In this document: in pieces, positions 14,401 to 22,250 of the stretch | Layout: each line of letters starts with the position of its first letter | Position numbering within the stretch: the first letter of the stretch is position 1 | DNA from: Candidatus Sumerlaeota bacterium | Lineage (GTDB): Bacteria > Sumerlaeota > Sumerlaeia > JAFGJS01 | Direction: 5' to 3' | NCBI GenBank assembly: GCA_016928995.1 | Contig: JAFGJS010000141.1 | Coordinates: 1-22,623 of the forward strand | DNA: 22,623 bases | The notes under the pieces: generated by a model | Told to the model about the DNA's origin: nothing | What the model saw: the letters and a program-made list of their open reading frames with translations, nothing else | Databases searched by the model: none | Translations under genes and position numbers: made by a program

Positions 14401-16305
14401 TTAGACTGGAATCACCATTCCGGCTTCAACCATATCTGCATCGGCCTCAACATCTACGCCTTCTTCCTGATCCTCGCCCGCGTAGGTTACCTTGCCAGTC
14501 GCTTGCCCGATTAGGCTCAGCAGACGTTTTTGCCGGTCTGCCATTAAGGCTTCAAATTCGTTACGGCGAAGGATATCGGGGTCAATTAGGTGTGTAAGAA
14601 GGTAGGAATTGAGTCTCTCCCGTTCAATGGCTGGTGTCTGCTTGTCGCCCTTTTCAAGTTTTGCCAAATATTCAGATGGCGCCACTCCACCAATGATCCG
14701 GTTGGTGCGGAATGACAGCGGCGTTTTGTTTATAATCGAGTCATAAACGGCTGGCTTGATGCCCTGCTTCTTGCACCAGTCTTGTGGGAAGATGTGGTGA
14801 ATATCTACGTTTTCACCGAAGAAAACAGTATGATCGAATTTTTGACCGGAGCGAAAATCTTGTGCGCCTTCTTTCATCAATAGTGCGTTCATGCCCTTAT
14901 AGGCAGCTGACAACCGCATGCGCATAGTTTTTAGCCGGTCGGCGCGAAAAATGGATTCGCTTACTGTCGTTGGCTCTGGTCCTCCTCGCAGCCAAATTGG
15001 CACTTCGATAAAATCTTTGGCAATTCGTGATTCGACCGCTGAGCCATATAACTCGCCGAACACACCGTTCCAGTACCATTGCACAAGTTTGGCGCGATTG
15101 GCTTCGTGCTCCCATGCCTCGCCGATGTCGGCTATAATGGCAGCCAGCGGTACGATTTGTGATTGATAGGGCAAATCGAAAATGCGGTAGATGTGTAGCA
15201 TGTGTAGAAACTTAGCGGCCTGCACAAAGCCATGCTCGACTTTTTTCTCGTATTGTTTATAAGCTTTTAGCGGTAAACTCAACAAGGCCTGTCGGTTGCC
15301 AGTAACGGCAGGCAGTTCCTTACCCTGTTTGCCAGCCTGTTCTGCCTCGCGGCGGCGTTCTCGCGTGTAGAATAAAGAAATCGCCTGCAGAAAATCAGTA
15401 TTGCTGACATTAGCGATGATTCCCGTTTCCGAATCAGCCGGCCGTAGTGTATCCACGAAGCGTCGATGGCGGCCTTTTTGCGTTTCGTCGCCGTACCAGT
15501 CCTTGCGTAGCTCGTGGCCGTCGGCAGCGTACATCGCCGTGACCAATTCGAAGGCGTCGAGTGGCTTGCCACCGGTGTTGACCTTTTCGAACACTACGCA
15601 GACAGCTTCTTTCGATGTAGAGCGATCGAGTGAAATCACAGGCACCCGATAATACTTAAAATTTTCCAGCACCTCACGCTTGAACTTGCGGAAGGTTTCG
15701 CGCATAGCTTCATTAGCGTCCCCCTTCCAGTATTGATCAAAGCCATCCTGCCAGCGGTCCCAGTCGAATACTTGAGTCACCGGGTACGTCAGCTCGGCAT
15801 ATTCATGCTCTGGCGTGGAAAGGTCGGTCACTACCTCGCGGCCGAAATCAGTACGGATGATTCGATCCTCCGGCACCCCCACGATTGCCTCTTCGCGGTC
15901 GATACTCGGATCAAGCGCCTTTCGGATATCGATATAGAACCAGCGTTTCACTTTCTTTTTTTTCGGTGTCACCGTCTCGACTACCTTTCTGCGTAGTGTC
16001 ACCTGATACAGCGAAGTCATGCGCTGCTGACCATCCAGCAACAGCGAATGAGGTGAAATGTGATTTGCCTCCGTAGGCGCGCCCTCAACCGGTCGGGGTT
16101 TAAAGTTTACCTCCCCACCCGAATTCAGCGACATCAGAGCACCCACCGGAAAAGAACGCGACACTGAGGCGATCAGACTTTTTATTCGATCTTCGTCCCA
16201 CACCCAGCTACGCTGAAAATCCGGCAGTTGTAGTTCTCCGTGGTGGCAATCCTCAAGTAATTTATATAGATCGTAAGGATTAGTCTGAAAGGTCGATCCG
16301 GCCAT
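14401..16305 (-). CDS. DUF262 / HNH (GmrSD-like) putative defence nuclease
   Basis: A 634-residue protein. The N-terminal DUF262 domain has ELQLPDFQRSWVWDEDRI (24-41), the nucleotide-binding DGQQRMTSL (91-99) and VVFEKVNTGGKPLDAFELV (237-255). A helical middle follows. The C-terminal DUF1524-like nuclease domain has NVDIHHIFPQDW (499-510) with His503/His504 and a later Asn (INKTPLSFRTNR, 525-536), the His-Me finger pattern. GmrSD enzymes cut phage DNA with modified bases, using NTP, and the related SspE acts with phosphorothioated DNA. No methylase, Ssp or Dnd genes are adjacent, so it would act alone. The tail (609-634) is acidic. GAGGAG lies 9 nt before the ATG. Base use is AT-richer than the importer operon beside it, which suggests acquisition. 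The family call is strong; target unknown. Confidence 0.87.
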   Translation of the reverse strand: MAGSTFQTNPYDLYKLLEDCHHGELQLPDFQRSWVWDEDRIKSLIASVSRSFPVGALMSLNSGGEVNFKPRPVEGAPTEANHISPHSLLLDGQQRMTSLYQVTLRRKVVETVTPKKKKVKRWFYIDIRKALDPSIDREEAIVGVPEDRIIRTDFGREVVTDLSTPEHEYAELTYPVTQVFDWDRWQDGFDQYWKGDANEAMRETFRKFKREVLENFKYYRVPVISLDRSTSKEAVCVVFEKVNTGGKPLDAFELVTAMYAADGHELRKDWYGDETQKGRHRRFVDTLRPADSETGIIANVSNTDFLQAISLFYTRERRREAEQAGKQGKELPAVTGNRQALLSLPLKAYKQYEKKVEHGFVQAAKFLHMLHIYRIFDLPYQSQIVPLAAIIADIGEAWEHEANRAKLVQWYWNGVFGELYGSAVESRIAKDFIEVPIWLRGGPEPTTVSESIFRADRLKTMRMRLSAAYKGMNALLMKEGAQDFRSGQKFDHTVFFGENVDIHHIFPQDWCKKQGIKPAVYDSIINKTPLSFRTNRIIGGVAPSEYLAKLEKGDKQTPAIERERLNSYLLTHLIDPDILRRNEFEALMADRQKRLLSLIGQATGKVTYAGEDQEEGVDVEADADMVEAGMVIPV

Positions 16306-16460
16306 GAATTTAGTCTCCTCTACTTGCGGGTATCATGATTAAGTTATTCAACAAAACAAAAATAATCATCATGAGCATATCATGTCAAAATAAAAGGTGG
16401 CCGGCGAAGCAGGAGAGAGCGTTCATCGGGGGATTGTTTGTTGCGTGACCTTCAGTTTCT

Positions 16461-17522
16461 TCATTGCATCCGGGCGCCCCATTGGGCGCGGCTGCGGATG
16501 AGCAGGAAGAGGAAGAATGGGCCGCCCAGCATGGCCGTGAGCACGCCGACGGGCAATTCGGCCGGCGTGATGCGCGCGATTGTGTCGCAGATGGCCAGAA
16601 AGGCGCCGCCGCCCAACGCGGCGCAGGGCAAGAGCAGCCGGTGCTCCGGTCCCACGATGCGCCGCAAGGCGTGCGGCACAATCAGGCCAATGAAGCCGAT
16701 GGGTCCGACCACAGCCACGACCGCGGCCGTGGCCATCGAGCCGCAGAAGAATGTGATTTTTTGCAGCCGCGCGACGTTCACGCCGCGTCCGGCAGCGAGT
16801 TCTTCGCCGAAGACCAGTTGGTCGTAGCGTCGCGCCTGGATCAGCAGCAGCGCCATGCTGGGCAGCAGCACTGGCAGCATCGGCGTGAGTTCGCCCCATG
16901 ATCCGGCGTCCACTCCGCCCATCAGCCAGCGCTCCATCCGCATCAGCATGTCGGGCGTGGACATGTAGCGCAGGAACATCATCGCCGCCGAACAGATCAG
17001 GCTCAGCGTCACACCGGCCAGCAGCAGCCCCATCGTGGAAATGCCCGAGCGCGATCGCGCCAGCAGGTAGATCACGGCCATCGTGGAAAACGCCCCGGCC
17101 AGCGACGCGCCTTGCCGCAGGTATTGCGTCAGCGCCGCCGCCATGTCGTCCGGCGCGAGCGTCAGCATTAAGCTCGATCCGGCGAACATGAACGCGCAAT
17201 ATGCGCCCAGCGCGCCGCCGCTCGCGACGCCCAGCGTGTACGGCGTGGCCAGCGGATTGCGCAGCATGGCCTGAAACGCCACGCCGCAGACCGCCAGCGT
17301 GCCGCCGGCCAGAAACGCCACGGCCAGCCGCACCAGCCGAAGGTCCAGTGTCAGCGCGGCGATCGACCATTCCTGACGCGGATGCGTGAGCCATTCGATG
17401 AACGCCGCAGACATAGCCAGCGGTTCCGAGCCGAAGCGCGGCGTGATGGCCATTGTCGCCAGCGCCGCGCCGGCAAAGGCCAGCAGCGTCAGAAAATATC
17501 GCCGTTGTGTCAGCAGCGCCAT
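16461..17522 (-). CDS. FecCD/BtuC-type ABC importer permease
   Basis: A 353-residue inner-membrane protein with about ten helices, the size of BtuC/FecD/FhuB-half permeases. Family marks: LRLVRLAVAFLAGGTLAVCG near residues 62-81, FQAMLRNPLATPYTLGVASG just after, and the ATPase-coupling loop VGPIGFIGLIVPHALRRIVGPEHR in the last third. It would form the dimeric pore for a corrinoid, haem or iron-siderophore with the ATPase encoded upstream. The ATG at 17522 follows GGGGGA; a TTG three bases further up is not used. The 232-bp gap from the ATPase gene is unusually long for this operon type and is filled by a repeat element. The ligand cannot be read from the sequence. Confidence 0.93.
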   Translation of the reverse strand: MALLTQRRYFLTLLAFAGAALATMAITPRFGSEPLAMSAAFIEWLTHPRQEWSIAALTLDLRLVRLAVAFLAGGTLAVCGVAFQAMLRNPLATPYTLGVASGGALGAYCAFMFAGSSLMLTLAPDDMAAALTQYLRQGASLAGAFSTMAVIYLLARSRSGISTMGLLLAGVTLSLICSAAMMFLRYMSTPDMLMRMERWLMGGVDAGSWGELTPMLPVLLPSMALLLIQARRYDQLVFGEELAAGRGVNVARLQKITFFCGSMATAAVVAVVGPIGFIGLIVPHALRRIVGPEHRLLLPCAALGGGAFLAICDTIARITPAELPVGVLTAMLGGPFFLFLLIRSRAQWGARMQ

Positions 17523-17537
17523 CAAATCCCCCGGAGA

Positions 17538-17752
17538 GTTCAGAGTTTAGTGTTCAGGTTTCAGGATCACCTTGAACGGTCGATACCGTTTTGCCCCGCA
17601 AAAAAAACCACAAAGACACGAAGACACAAAGGACTGATTTTCTAAACTATGTTTTACAATCATTTAGTCTCTGTGTGCCCCGTGTGCTCTGTGCGAGAAT
17701 CATATTTTTAGAGATTACCCAAAGTTTTAAATTCTGAACTCTAAACTCTGAC
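17538..17752. repeat. 215-bp composite palindromic element inside the importer operon
   Basis: The outer arms (17538-17561 and 17729-17752) are imperfect inverted repeats of CAGAGTTTAG-GTTCAG. The inner arms (17608-17632 and 17669-17697) are imperfect inverted repeats of CACAAAGACACGAAG. A further 6-bp hairpin AACGGT-CGAT-ACCGTT lies at 17575-17590. The nested layout fits a MITE-like or palindromic intergenic element. It sits between ATPase and permease genes and leaves the permease ribosome binding site intact. Confidence 0.6.
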
Positions 17753-17754
17753 CA

Positions 17755-18543
17755 CTACTCATACGTCTTTTTGCTCAGCACGGTGATCAACGGCTGGCGC
17801 GTGAGCGGATGCTCCAGCACGGCGATCTGGCCGCCGTAAACCGGCGACAGGCGTTCGGCGGTGAGCACTTCCTCCGCCGCGCCTGCGGCCTCCAGCCGCC
17901 CGGCGCTGAGCAGCAAGAGCCGGTCGCAAAATTGCGCGGCCAAATTCAGGTCGTGCGCCACCACGATCACGCATTGCCCGTTGCGCGAAAATTGCCGCAG
18001 CAGCGTCATGACTTCATGCTGATGATGCAGATCAAGCGCCGAGGTCGGCTCATCGAGCAGCAGGAACTCCGCCTGCTGCGCCAGCACGGATGCGAGCAGC
18101 ACTCGCTGCCGTTCGCCGCCCGAGAGATCGTCCAACGGCCGCTCCGCGAACTCCAGCGTGTCCGTCTGCAGCATCGCTTCGCGGATTTGCTTTAGGTCAT
18201 TCTGGGTCAGGAAGCCCATCGCCCCCAGATGCGGATAGCGCCCCAGCGCCACGGTTTCCTCGCAGGAGTATGCGCAGACCGGCGTCACCGTTTGCGGCAT
18301 GAACGCTATGGATCGGGCCAGCGCATCGGACTTGTGCTCGCGCAGCCGTTTGCCGTTGAGCCGGATGGCGCCCTCACTGGGCGTACGGATGCTCGCGAGC
18401 AAGCGCAGCAGCGTCGATTTGCCCGAGCCGTTCGGGCCGATGATCCCGGTCATCGTTCCCGGCTCGAAGCGCGCCGTAATGCCGCGCAAGGCCCATCGCC
18501 CTGGCTGGTACGCATAGCCCGCGCCGTCAGTTTCCAGCAGCAT
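17755..18543 (-). CDS. FecE/BtuD-type ABC importer ATPase
   Basis: A 262-residue ATPase that drives metal-chelate uptake through the permease encoded downstream. Walker A GPNGSGKST (36-44), Q-loop Gln84 (FMPQ), signature LSGGERQR (140-147), Walker B FLLLDEP (160-166), D-loop SALD and switch His197 (VVAHDLN) are all intact. The order and length match HmuV/FecE/BtuD. The frame is open to 18594, but the ATG at 18543 fits the family N-terminus (MLLETDGAGYAYQPG) and overlaps the end of the binding-protein gene by 17 bp, which suggests translational coupling. Confidence 0.93.
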   Translation of the reverse strand: MLLETDGAGYAYQPGRWALRGITARFEPGTMTGIIGPNGSGKSTLLRLLASIRTPSEGAIRLNGKRLREHKSDALARSIAFMPQTVTPVCAYSCEETVALGRYPHLGAMGFLTQNDLKQIREAMLQTDTLEFAERPLDDLSGGERQRVLLASVLAQQAEFLLLDEPTSALDLHHQHEVMTLLRQFSRNGQCVIVVAHDLNLAAQFCDRLLLLSAGRLEAAGAAEEVLTAERLSPVYGGQIAVLEHPLTRQPLITVLSKKTYE

Positions 18544-19477
18544 CGTCCGTCTTTTCCTGGATTTCATTCGTTGCGTTTGCGCCGTCCGCGTCATCGCTGT
18601 CCGGCGCTATGAGCAATTGTTGGATTTTGCGGATGGTTTGCACGATACGCGGAGTGGGCATCAGCACGGAATCGCCGGTCAGAAATTCGATGCGCCCATT
18701 CTTCACCGCAGGCAACGCGCTCAGCGGCTCCCAATCCTTGCATAAAGCCGCGCGCCGCGCATCAGTCATCTCCTCGCCCGGACGCAATTCGATGATTACG
18801 TCCGGCTGCCGGGCCAGCAAAGTTTCTTTCGAGATCGTCGGATAGCGCTCCTGATCGGCGAAAATGTTTTCGCCGCCCGCCGTTTCGACGACTTCATGGA
18901 TGAACGTGCCGCCGCCGACGGTGGCGATGCCGGCCAGCGAGCCTTCCCGGCGCGACATGACGATGAATACGCGCGGACGCGGATTGATCGCATCCGCCGC
19001 CTGTCGCAGTTGCTTCAATTCCTGATCCATTTTCTGACAGACCGTTTCCGCCTGCTCCTGCTCGCCAGTCAGGCGGCCCACGCGCCGCAAGGCCTGTTTG
19101 ATGTCCGCGATTGTCTCGATCTCGATCTGCTCATACGGGATTTTGCGCTCACCGCAGAGCCGCTCGATTTTCTCCTGCTTGCCTTGCAGCAGGATCAAGT
19201 CCGGCCGCAGCGCCAGAATCCGCTCCAGATTGGGATTGAACAGCCCGCCGCAATCGGGCTTTTCCGCAGCCTCGGGTGGATACGTGGTGAACTGCGAAAC
19301 GCCGGCGACGCGGTCTCCTGCGCCCACGGCATACACGATTTCCGCCAGCGCCGGAGACAGCGCAAGGATGCGTTGCGGCTTGGGGGATTGCTGCGCATCG
19401 TCCGCGCCATTGCCGGCGGCGCACAGCGTCATGCACAGCGTTAATATCAGCCATCCAGCCTCGCGGCGTTTGGGCAT
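18527..19477 (-). CDS. periplasmic metal-chelate binding protein, BtuF/FecB type
   Basis: A 316-residue exported protein. A signal peptide covers about residues 1-25 (basic MPKRRE, hydrophobic WLILTLCMTLCAA); Cys19 is not in a canonical lipobox. The class III binding-protein fold follows: PQRILALSPALAEIVYAVGAGDRVAGVS (34-61), LERILALRPDLILLQG (84-99), a long linking helix at about 130-165, then VGGGTFIHEVVETAGGENIFAD and LLARQPDVIIEL in the second lobe. A CCAGGAG site lies about 9 nt before the ATG. Ligands in this family are cobalamin, haem or ferric siderophores; no cobalamin riboswitch or clear Fur box is present to decide. It is encoded between a small membrane protein and the ATPase. Confidence 0.9.
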   Translation of the reverse strand: MPKRREAGWLILTLCMTLCAAGNGADDAQQSPKPQRILALSPALAEIVYAVGAGDRVAGVSQFTTYPPEAAEKPDCGGLFNPNLERILALRPDLILLQGKQEKIERLCGERKIPYEQIEIETIADIKQALRRVGRLTGEQEQAETVCQKMDQELKQLRQAADAINPRPRVFIVMSRREGSLAGIATVGGGTFIHEVVETAGGENIFADQERYPTISKETLLARQPDVIIELRPGEEMTDARRAALCKDWEPLSALPAVKNGRIEFLTGDSVLMPTPRIVQTIRKIQQLLIAPDSDDADGANATNEIQEKTDDAAGN

Positions 19478-19492
19478 CTCATGCTCCTGGAT

Positions 19493-19774
19493 TCAGTATT
19501 CGAGCAGTTCCAAGGCCTCTTTAAACTGCAACCATTGCCAATGCAACAGCCAGGCCGCCAGGATCAGCACGGCGGCGGTATATGCCAGCGCGATGGCTTG
19601 CCAGATTCGTTTTTCCACGCGGCCCATGACCTTGCTCTGATTGATCAGCGGGATCGTCAGCGCTCCCAACACGAAGAAAATCAGCAGCGCCAGTATCCAG
19701 CGCTGCGAAAAGATGTCTGACGCGCTCAAATCCGGCTTTTGTTCCTGGGGTTTGTTCGGTTGTTGCTCATCCAT
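19493..19774 (-). CDS. small two-helix membrane protein, first gene of the importer operon
   Basis: A 93-residue protein I do not recognise. The first 22 residues are hydrophilic and rich in Gln, Pro and Lys. Hydrophobic segments follow at 27-46 (ILALLIFFVLGALTIPLI) and 60-79 (AIALAYTAAVLILAAWLL), and the C-terminus WLQFKEALELLEY is short. Its stop lies 15 bp before the binding-protein start, so it is very probably co-transcribed with the importer and could be an accessory subunit. The ATG at 19774 is chosen because coding character begins there; the frame is open further up to 19942 through the divergent regulatory region. No clear ribosome binding site. Confidence 0.65.
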   Translation of the reverse strand: MDEQQPNKPQEQKPDLSASDIFSQRWILALLIFFVLGALTIPLINQSKVMGRVEKRIWQAIALAYTAAVLILAAWLLHWQWLQFKEALELLEY

Positions 19775-19797
19775 AAGATCAGTCTGCGCGAAAAAAG

Positions 19798-19849
19798 AAA
19801 ATGCTGTCAACCACGGAAGCCTTTGTCGTTCCGTTTGACAAAGCATTTT
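19798..19849. promoter_or_regulatory. candidate operator between importer operon and SorC-like regulator
   Basis: AAAATGCTGTCAA (19798-19810) and TTGACAAAGCATTTT (19835-19849) are inverted copies that differ by a 2-nt insertion. Each arm holds a TTGACA-like or TTGACAG word pointing toward one of the two divergent genes. A nested CTTTGTC/GACAAAG pair (19821-19827 and 19837-19843) overlaps the right arm. No good -10 was found at the right distance. Confidence 0.4.
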
Positions 19850-19931
19850 GAACGTGCAAGAAATTTCATGTTGCTTATTGATTTGCGGCATCACGTCGCC
19901 ATTTGCTGAATTAATGGAGTTGAAAAGACGC

Positions 19932-20984
19932 ATGTCCTCCAAACGCCGCCAATTGCCATCCGAACTGGTCTATCGCGCCTGCGAGATGCTGCTCGGGCGC
20001 GGCGATGGCGACCTGCCGCGCGGCGCCACGCAAATCGCCCGCTGGCTGCAGCAACAAGGCTTCAACGTGACGCGCGAGCAGGTCTATCCTTTGCTCCAGC
20101 AAGGCATCAAGCGCGGCTATCTGCGCTTTAATCCGCCGCGCGAATTCTCCCTTTCGCAGCGCCTGCAGCGCCGCTACAACCTGGAAAAGGCCAATATTCA
20201 GGTCGTGAATGTGACCGGTCCGACGACGCATGACAACATCGCCGACGCCACGGCGGAATTGCTGTTGTCGTTGATCAAGGAACTCGGCTCGCGCCGCGAA
20301 CGCAACGAAGCCGTGCATATCGGTTTCGGCGCGGGCACCACCACGATGCGCATCGCGCAGTACTTGGCGCAGATGCTATCCTTTGAGGCGGAAACCCCGC
20401 CATTGACGTTGCATGCTCTGAGCTCCGGCTTTTCGATCCACGATCCAACGACGGCGCCGGTGGCGTTCTTCAACTACTTTCAGGACATGAAGCAGGATGT
20501 GAGTTTCGTCGGACTGTTCGCCGCGCCTGTAGTCCAGTTTAAGGAATATCCCGATGTCAAGCGGCTGCCGGGCATCGAGGCCTCTTTCGAAGCGGCCAGG
20601 GAAATCGACATCGTCGTCACATCGCTGGCTTCGGTGAATGACGATCACGGCCTGCTGCGCCAATTCATGGAATATTCGCCAGACAAGGGGATGAAGAACC
20701 TGCGCGAGGCGGATTGGATCGGCGACGTGCTTTGGCGGCCTTATTCGCCGGACGGCCCGATCGAGGTGGATACGGAGATTCGCGCCGTGACCATTTTCGA
20801 ACTGGATGAACTGCGGCAATTAGTGAAAAAACGCGACAAGCACGTGATTGTCGCCGCGGCGCCTTGCTCGATCTGCGGCGCCAGCAAGGGTTCGGCGCTC
20901 AAACCGCTGCTGGAAAATGACAAACTGCGCATCTTCAATCACCTCGTAACCGACGCCGCGACAGTGCGTGAACTGTTAGAATAA
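19932..20984 (+). CDS. SorC-like transcriptional regulator with sugar-binding domain
   Basis: A 350-residue protein. Residues 8-85 form a winged-helix region (LVYRACEMLL, TQIARWLQQQGFNVTREQVYPLL). The rest matches the SorC/DeoR sugar-binding fold: VHIGFGAGTTTMRIAQYL (128-145), VSFVGLFAAPVV (190-201), IDIVVTSLASV (225-235) and the ending IFNHLVTDAATVRELL, where SorC members have LITDE. A PCSICGASKG at 311-320 lies near the usual phosphosugar site. It is divergent from the importer operon with an inverted repeat between, so it may control it; its effector is likely a small phosphorylated sugar or similar ligand. Start uncertain: the ATG at 19932 is preferred, the ATG at 19914 is possible. It converges with the Wzt-like gene, with 3 bp between stops. 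Confidence 0.78.
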   Translation: MSSKRRQLPSELVYRACEMLLGRGDGDLPRGATQIARWLQQQGFNVTREQVYPLLQQGIKRGYLRFNPPREFSLSQRLQRRYNLEKANIQVVNVTGPTTHDNIADATAELLLSLIKELGSRRERNEAVHIGFGAGTTTMRIAQYLAQMLSFEAETPPLTLHALSSGFSIHDPTTAPVAFFNYFQDMKQDVSFVGLFAAPVVQFKEYPDVKRLPGIEASFEAAREIDIVVTSLASVNDDHGLLRQFMEYSPDKGMKNLREADWIGDVLWRPYSPDGPIEVDTEIRAVTIFELDELRQLVKKRDKHVIVAAAPCSICGASKGSALKPLLENDKLRIFNHLVTDAATVRELLE

Positions 20985-20987
20985 CAA

Positions 20988-22250
20988 TCAGGAATCGCCG
21001 TTCTTCCATTCCATGGCGCAAGGCAGTTCCAATAGCGCCGGATTCCGCGAGTCATCGCCCCGCACCCAAAAGCGGTAGGACCGCACCACTACATCGTAAA
21101 AATCAAAGAAGCGTTCCTCGCCGCTGGGGCCCAGCGCGAAGGACATAAAATAATTTCCCGCCCTCAATGGCGAATCCAGCGTGACGCGAAAACAGCCCTT
21201 TCCGTGGAAATCGCGGAAGATCAGGTCGTCCTCATGTGAAAAATAAACGGCGACCGACATGTCATGATCGCTGCCCGCCACGACGGTCAACTCGATGTCG
21301 TCCAGCCGTCGCTTCGTCTCAAACTCCACCTCGACGCTGATCGGCTCGCCTTCCTGGAAGTACAGGCAATCATCGCCGGACGCATTGGCGATCCGCACAT
21401 TGACCATCTGTGCCTCGCTTGTGCCCAGACGAATGTGCTCCGCGATGCCGGCCCGCTCCTCGGAGTACGCGACGCTGCGCTGCTCGCCGAGCTTGCCGGT
21501 TTGCGTGCCCCGGTACGCCGCGATCACCTGCGCCGTGGGGCCGTCCATTTTCAGACGTCCCCGCTCCAGCCAGATCACGCGTTCGCACAGAGACTCCACT
21601 TGATCGAGAAAATGCGAGACGAAAAAGAATGTCTTGCCCCTCTTTTTATATCGCCGGATGCATTGCCGCGCGACTTGCTGGAAATATTGATCGCCGCACA
21701 CCAGAATCTCATCCAGCAGCAGGATGTCCGGATTCACGTAAAACGCGATGGAGAACGTCAGGCGCACCAGCATGCCGCTGGAGTAATACTTCACCGGTGT
21801 ATAGATGAAGTCCTGCAAACCGGCCATTTCCTGGATGTCGTCGAGGATCTCGAACACCTTGCGCCGCGATTCACCGAACAACGAGCAGCAAAGGAAGATG
21901 TTCTCCATCCCGGATAAATCCGGATGAAAGCCGGATTTCAGATCGGTCAGCGTGGTGATCCGGCCGCGCGTGATTAGCTCGCCTGATGTCACAGGCGTCA
22001 CTCCCGCGATCAGGTTGAGCAGCGTCGTTTTGCCCGAGCCGTTGCTGCCGATCACGCCGATCGCTTCGCCCGACTGCACCGTGAGATTCAGATTATGCAA
22101 CGCTGTAGTGTCCGACGCCGGGGGAAGTTTGAACGTCACCGACTGCACGAACAGCTCCTTCAGGCTGCGGCTGTAACGAATCGAATGATGAAACGTTTTG
22201 CACACATCGCGCAGTTCAATCGCCGGTAATTGTTCAGTTGTCGCGCTCAT
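20988..22250 (-). CDS. Wzt-like ABC polysaccharide-export ATPase with carbohydrate-binding C-terminus
   Basis: A 420-residue protein that should power export of an undecaprenol-linked O-antigen or similar glycan. The ATPase half carries Walker A GSNGSGKTT (68-76), the export-type signature YYSSGM (155-160), Walker B DILLLDE (175-181) and switch His213 (VSHF). The C-terminal half (about 280-400) is the beta-sandwich Wzt_C domain, with FQEGEPISVEVEFE and LRAGNYFMSFALG, which in Wzt binds the capped glycan end. The ATG at 22250 is chosen; the frame continues to 22349, but those residues are translated from an intergenic repeat. The Wzm permease partner is not adjacent on either side in this window. 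Regulation is not visible. Confidence 0.9.
   Translation of the reverse strand: MSATTEQLPAIELRDVCKTFHHSIRYSRSLKELFVQSVTFKLPPASDTTALHNLNLTVQSGEAIGVIGSNGSGKTTLLNLIAGVTPVTSGELITRGRITTLTDLKSGFHPDLSGMENIFLCCSLFGESRRKVFEILDDIQEMAGLQDFIYTPVKYYSSGMLVRLTFSIAFYVNPDILLLDEILVCGDQYFQQVARQCIRRYKKRGKTFFFVSHFLDQVESLCERVIWLERGRLKMDGPTAQVIAAYRGTQTGKLGEQRSVAYSEERAGIAEHIRLGTSEAQMVNVRIANASGDDCLYFQEGEPISVEVEFETKRRLDDIELTVVAGSDHDMSVAVYFSHEDDLIFRDFHGKGCFRVTLDSPLRAGNYFMSFALGPSGEERFFDFYDVVVRSYRFWVRGDDSRNPALLELPCAMEWKNGDS

Noticed and set aside
16423-17394. 323-residue minus-strand frame overlapping the permease
   Set aside because: Arg/Gly/Ala-rich shadow frame; the permease frame has clear family motifs.
19775-19931. 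Cobalamin riboswitch or Fur box controlling the importer
   Set aside because: The gap is short, has no B12-box-like or Fur-box-like sequence, and its structure is the inverted repeat reported.
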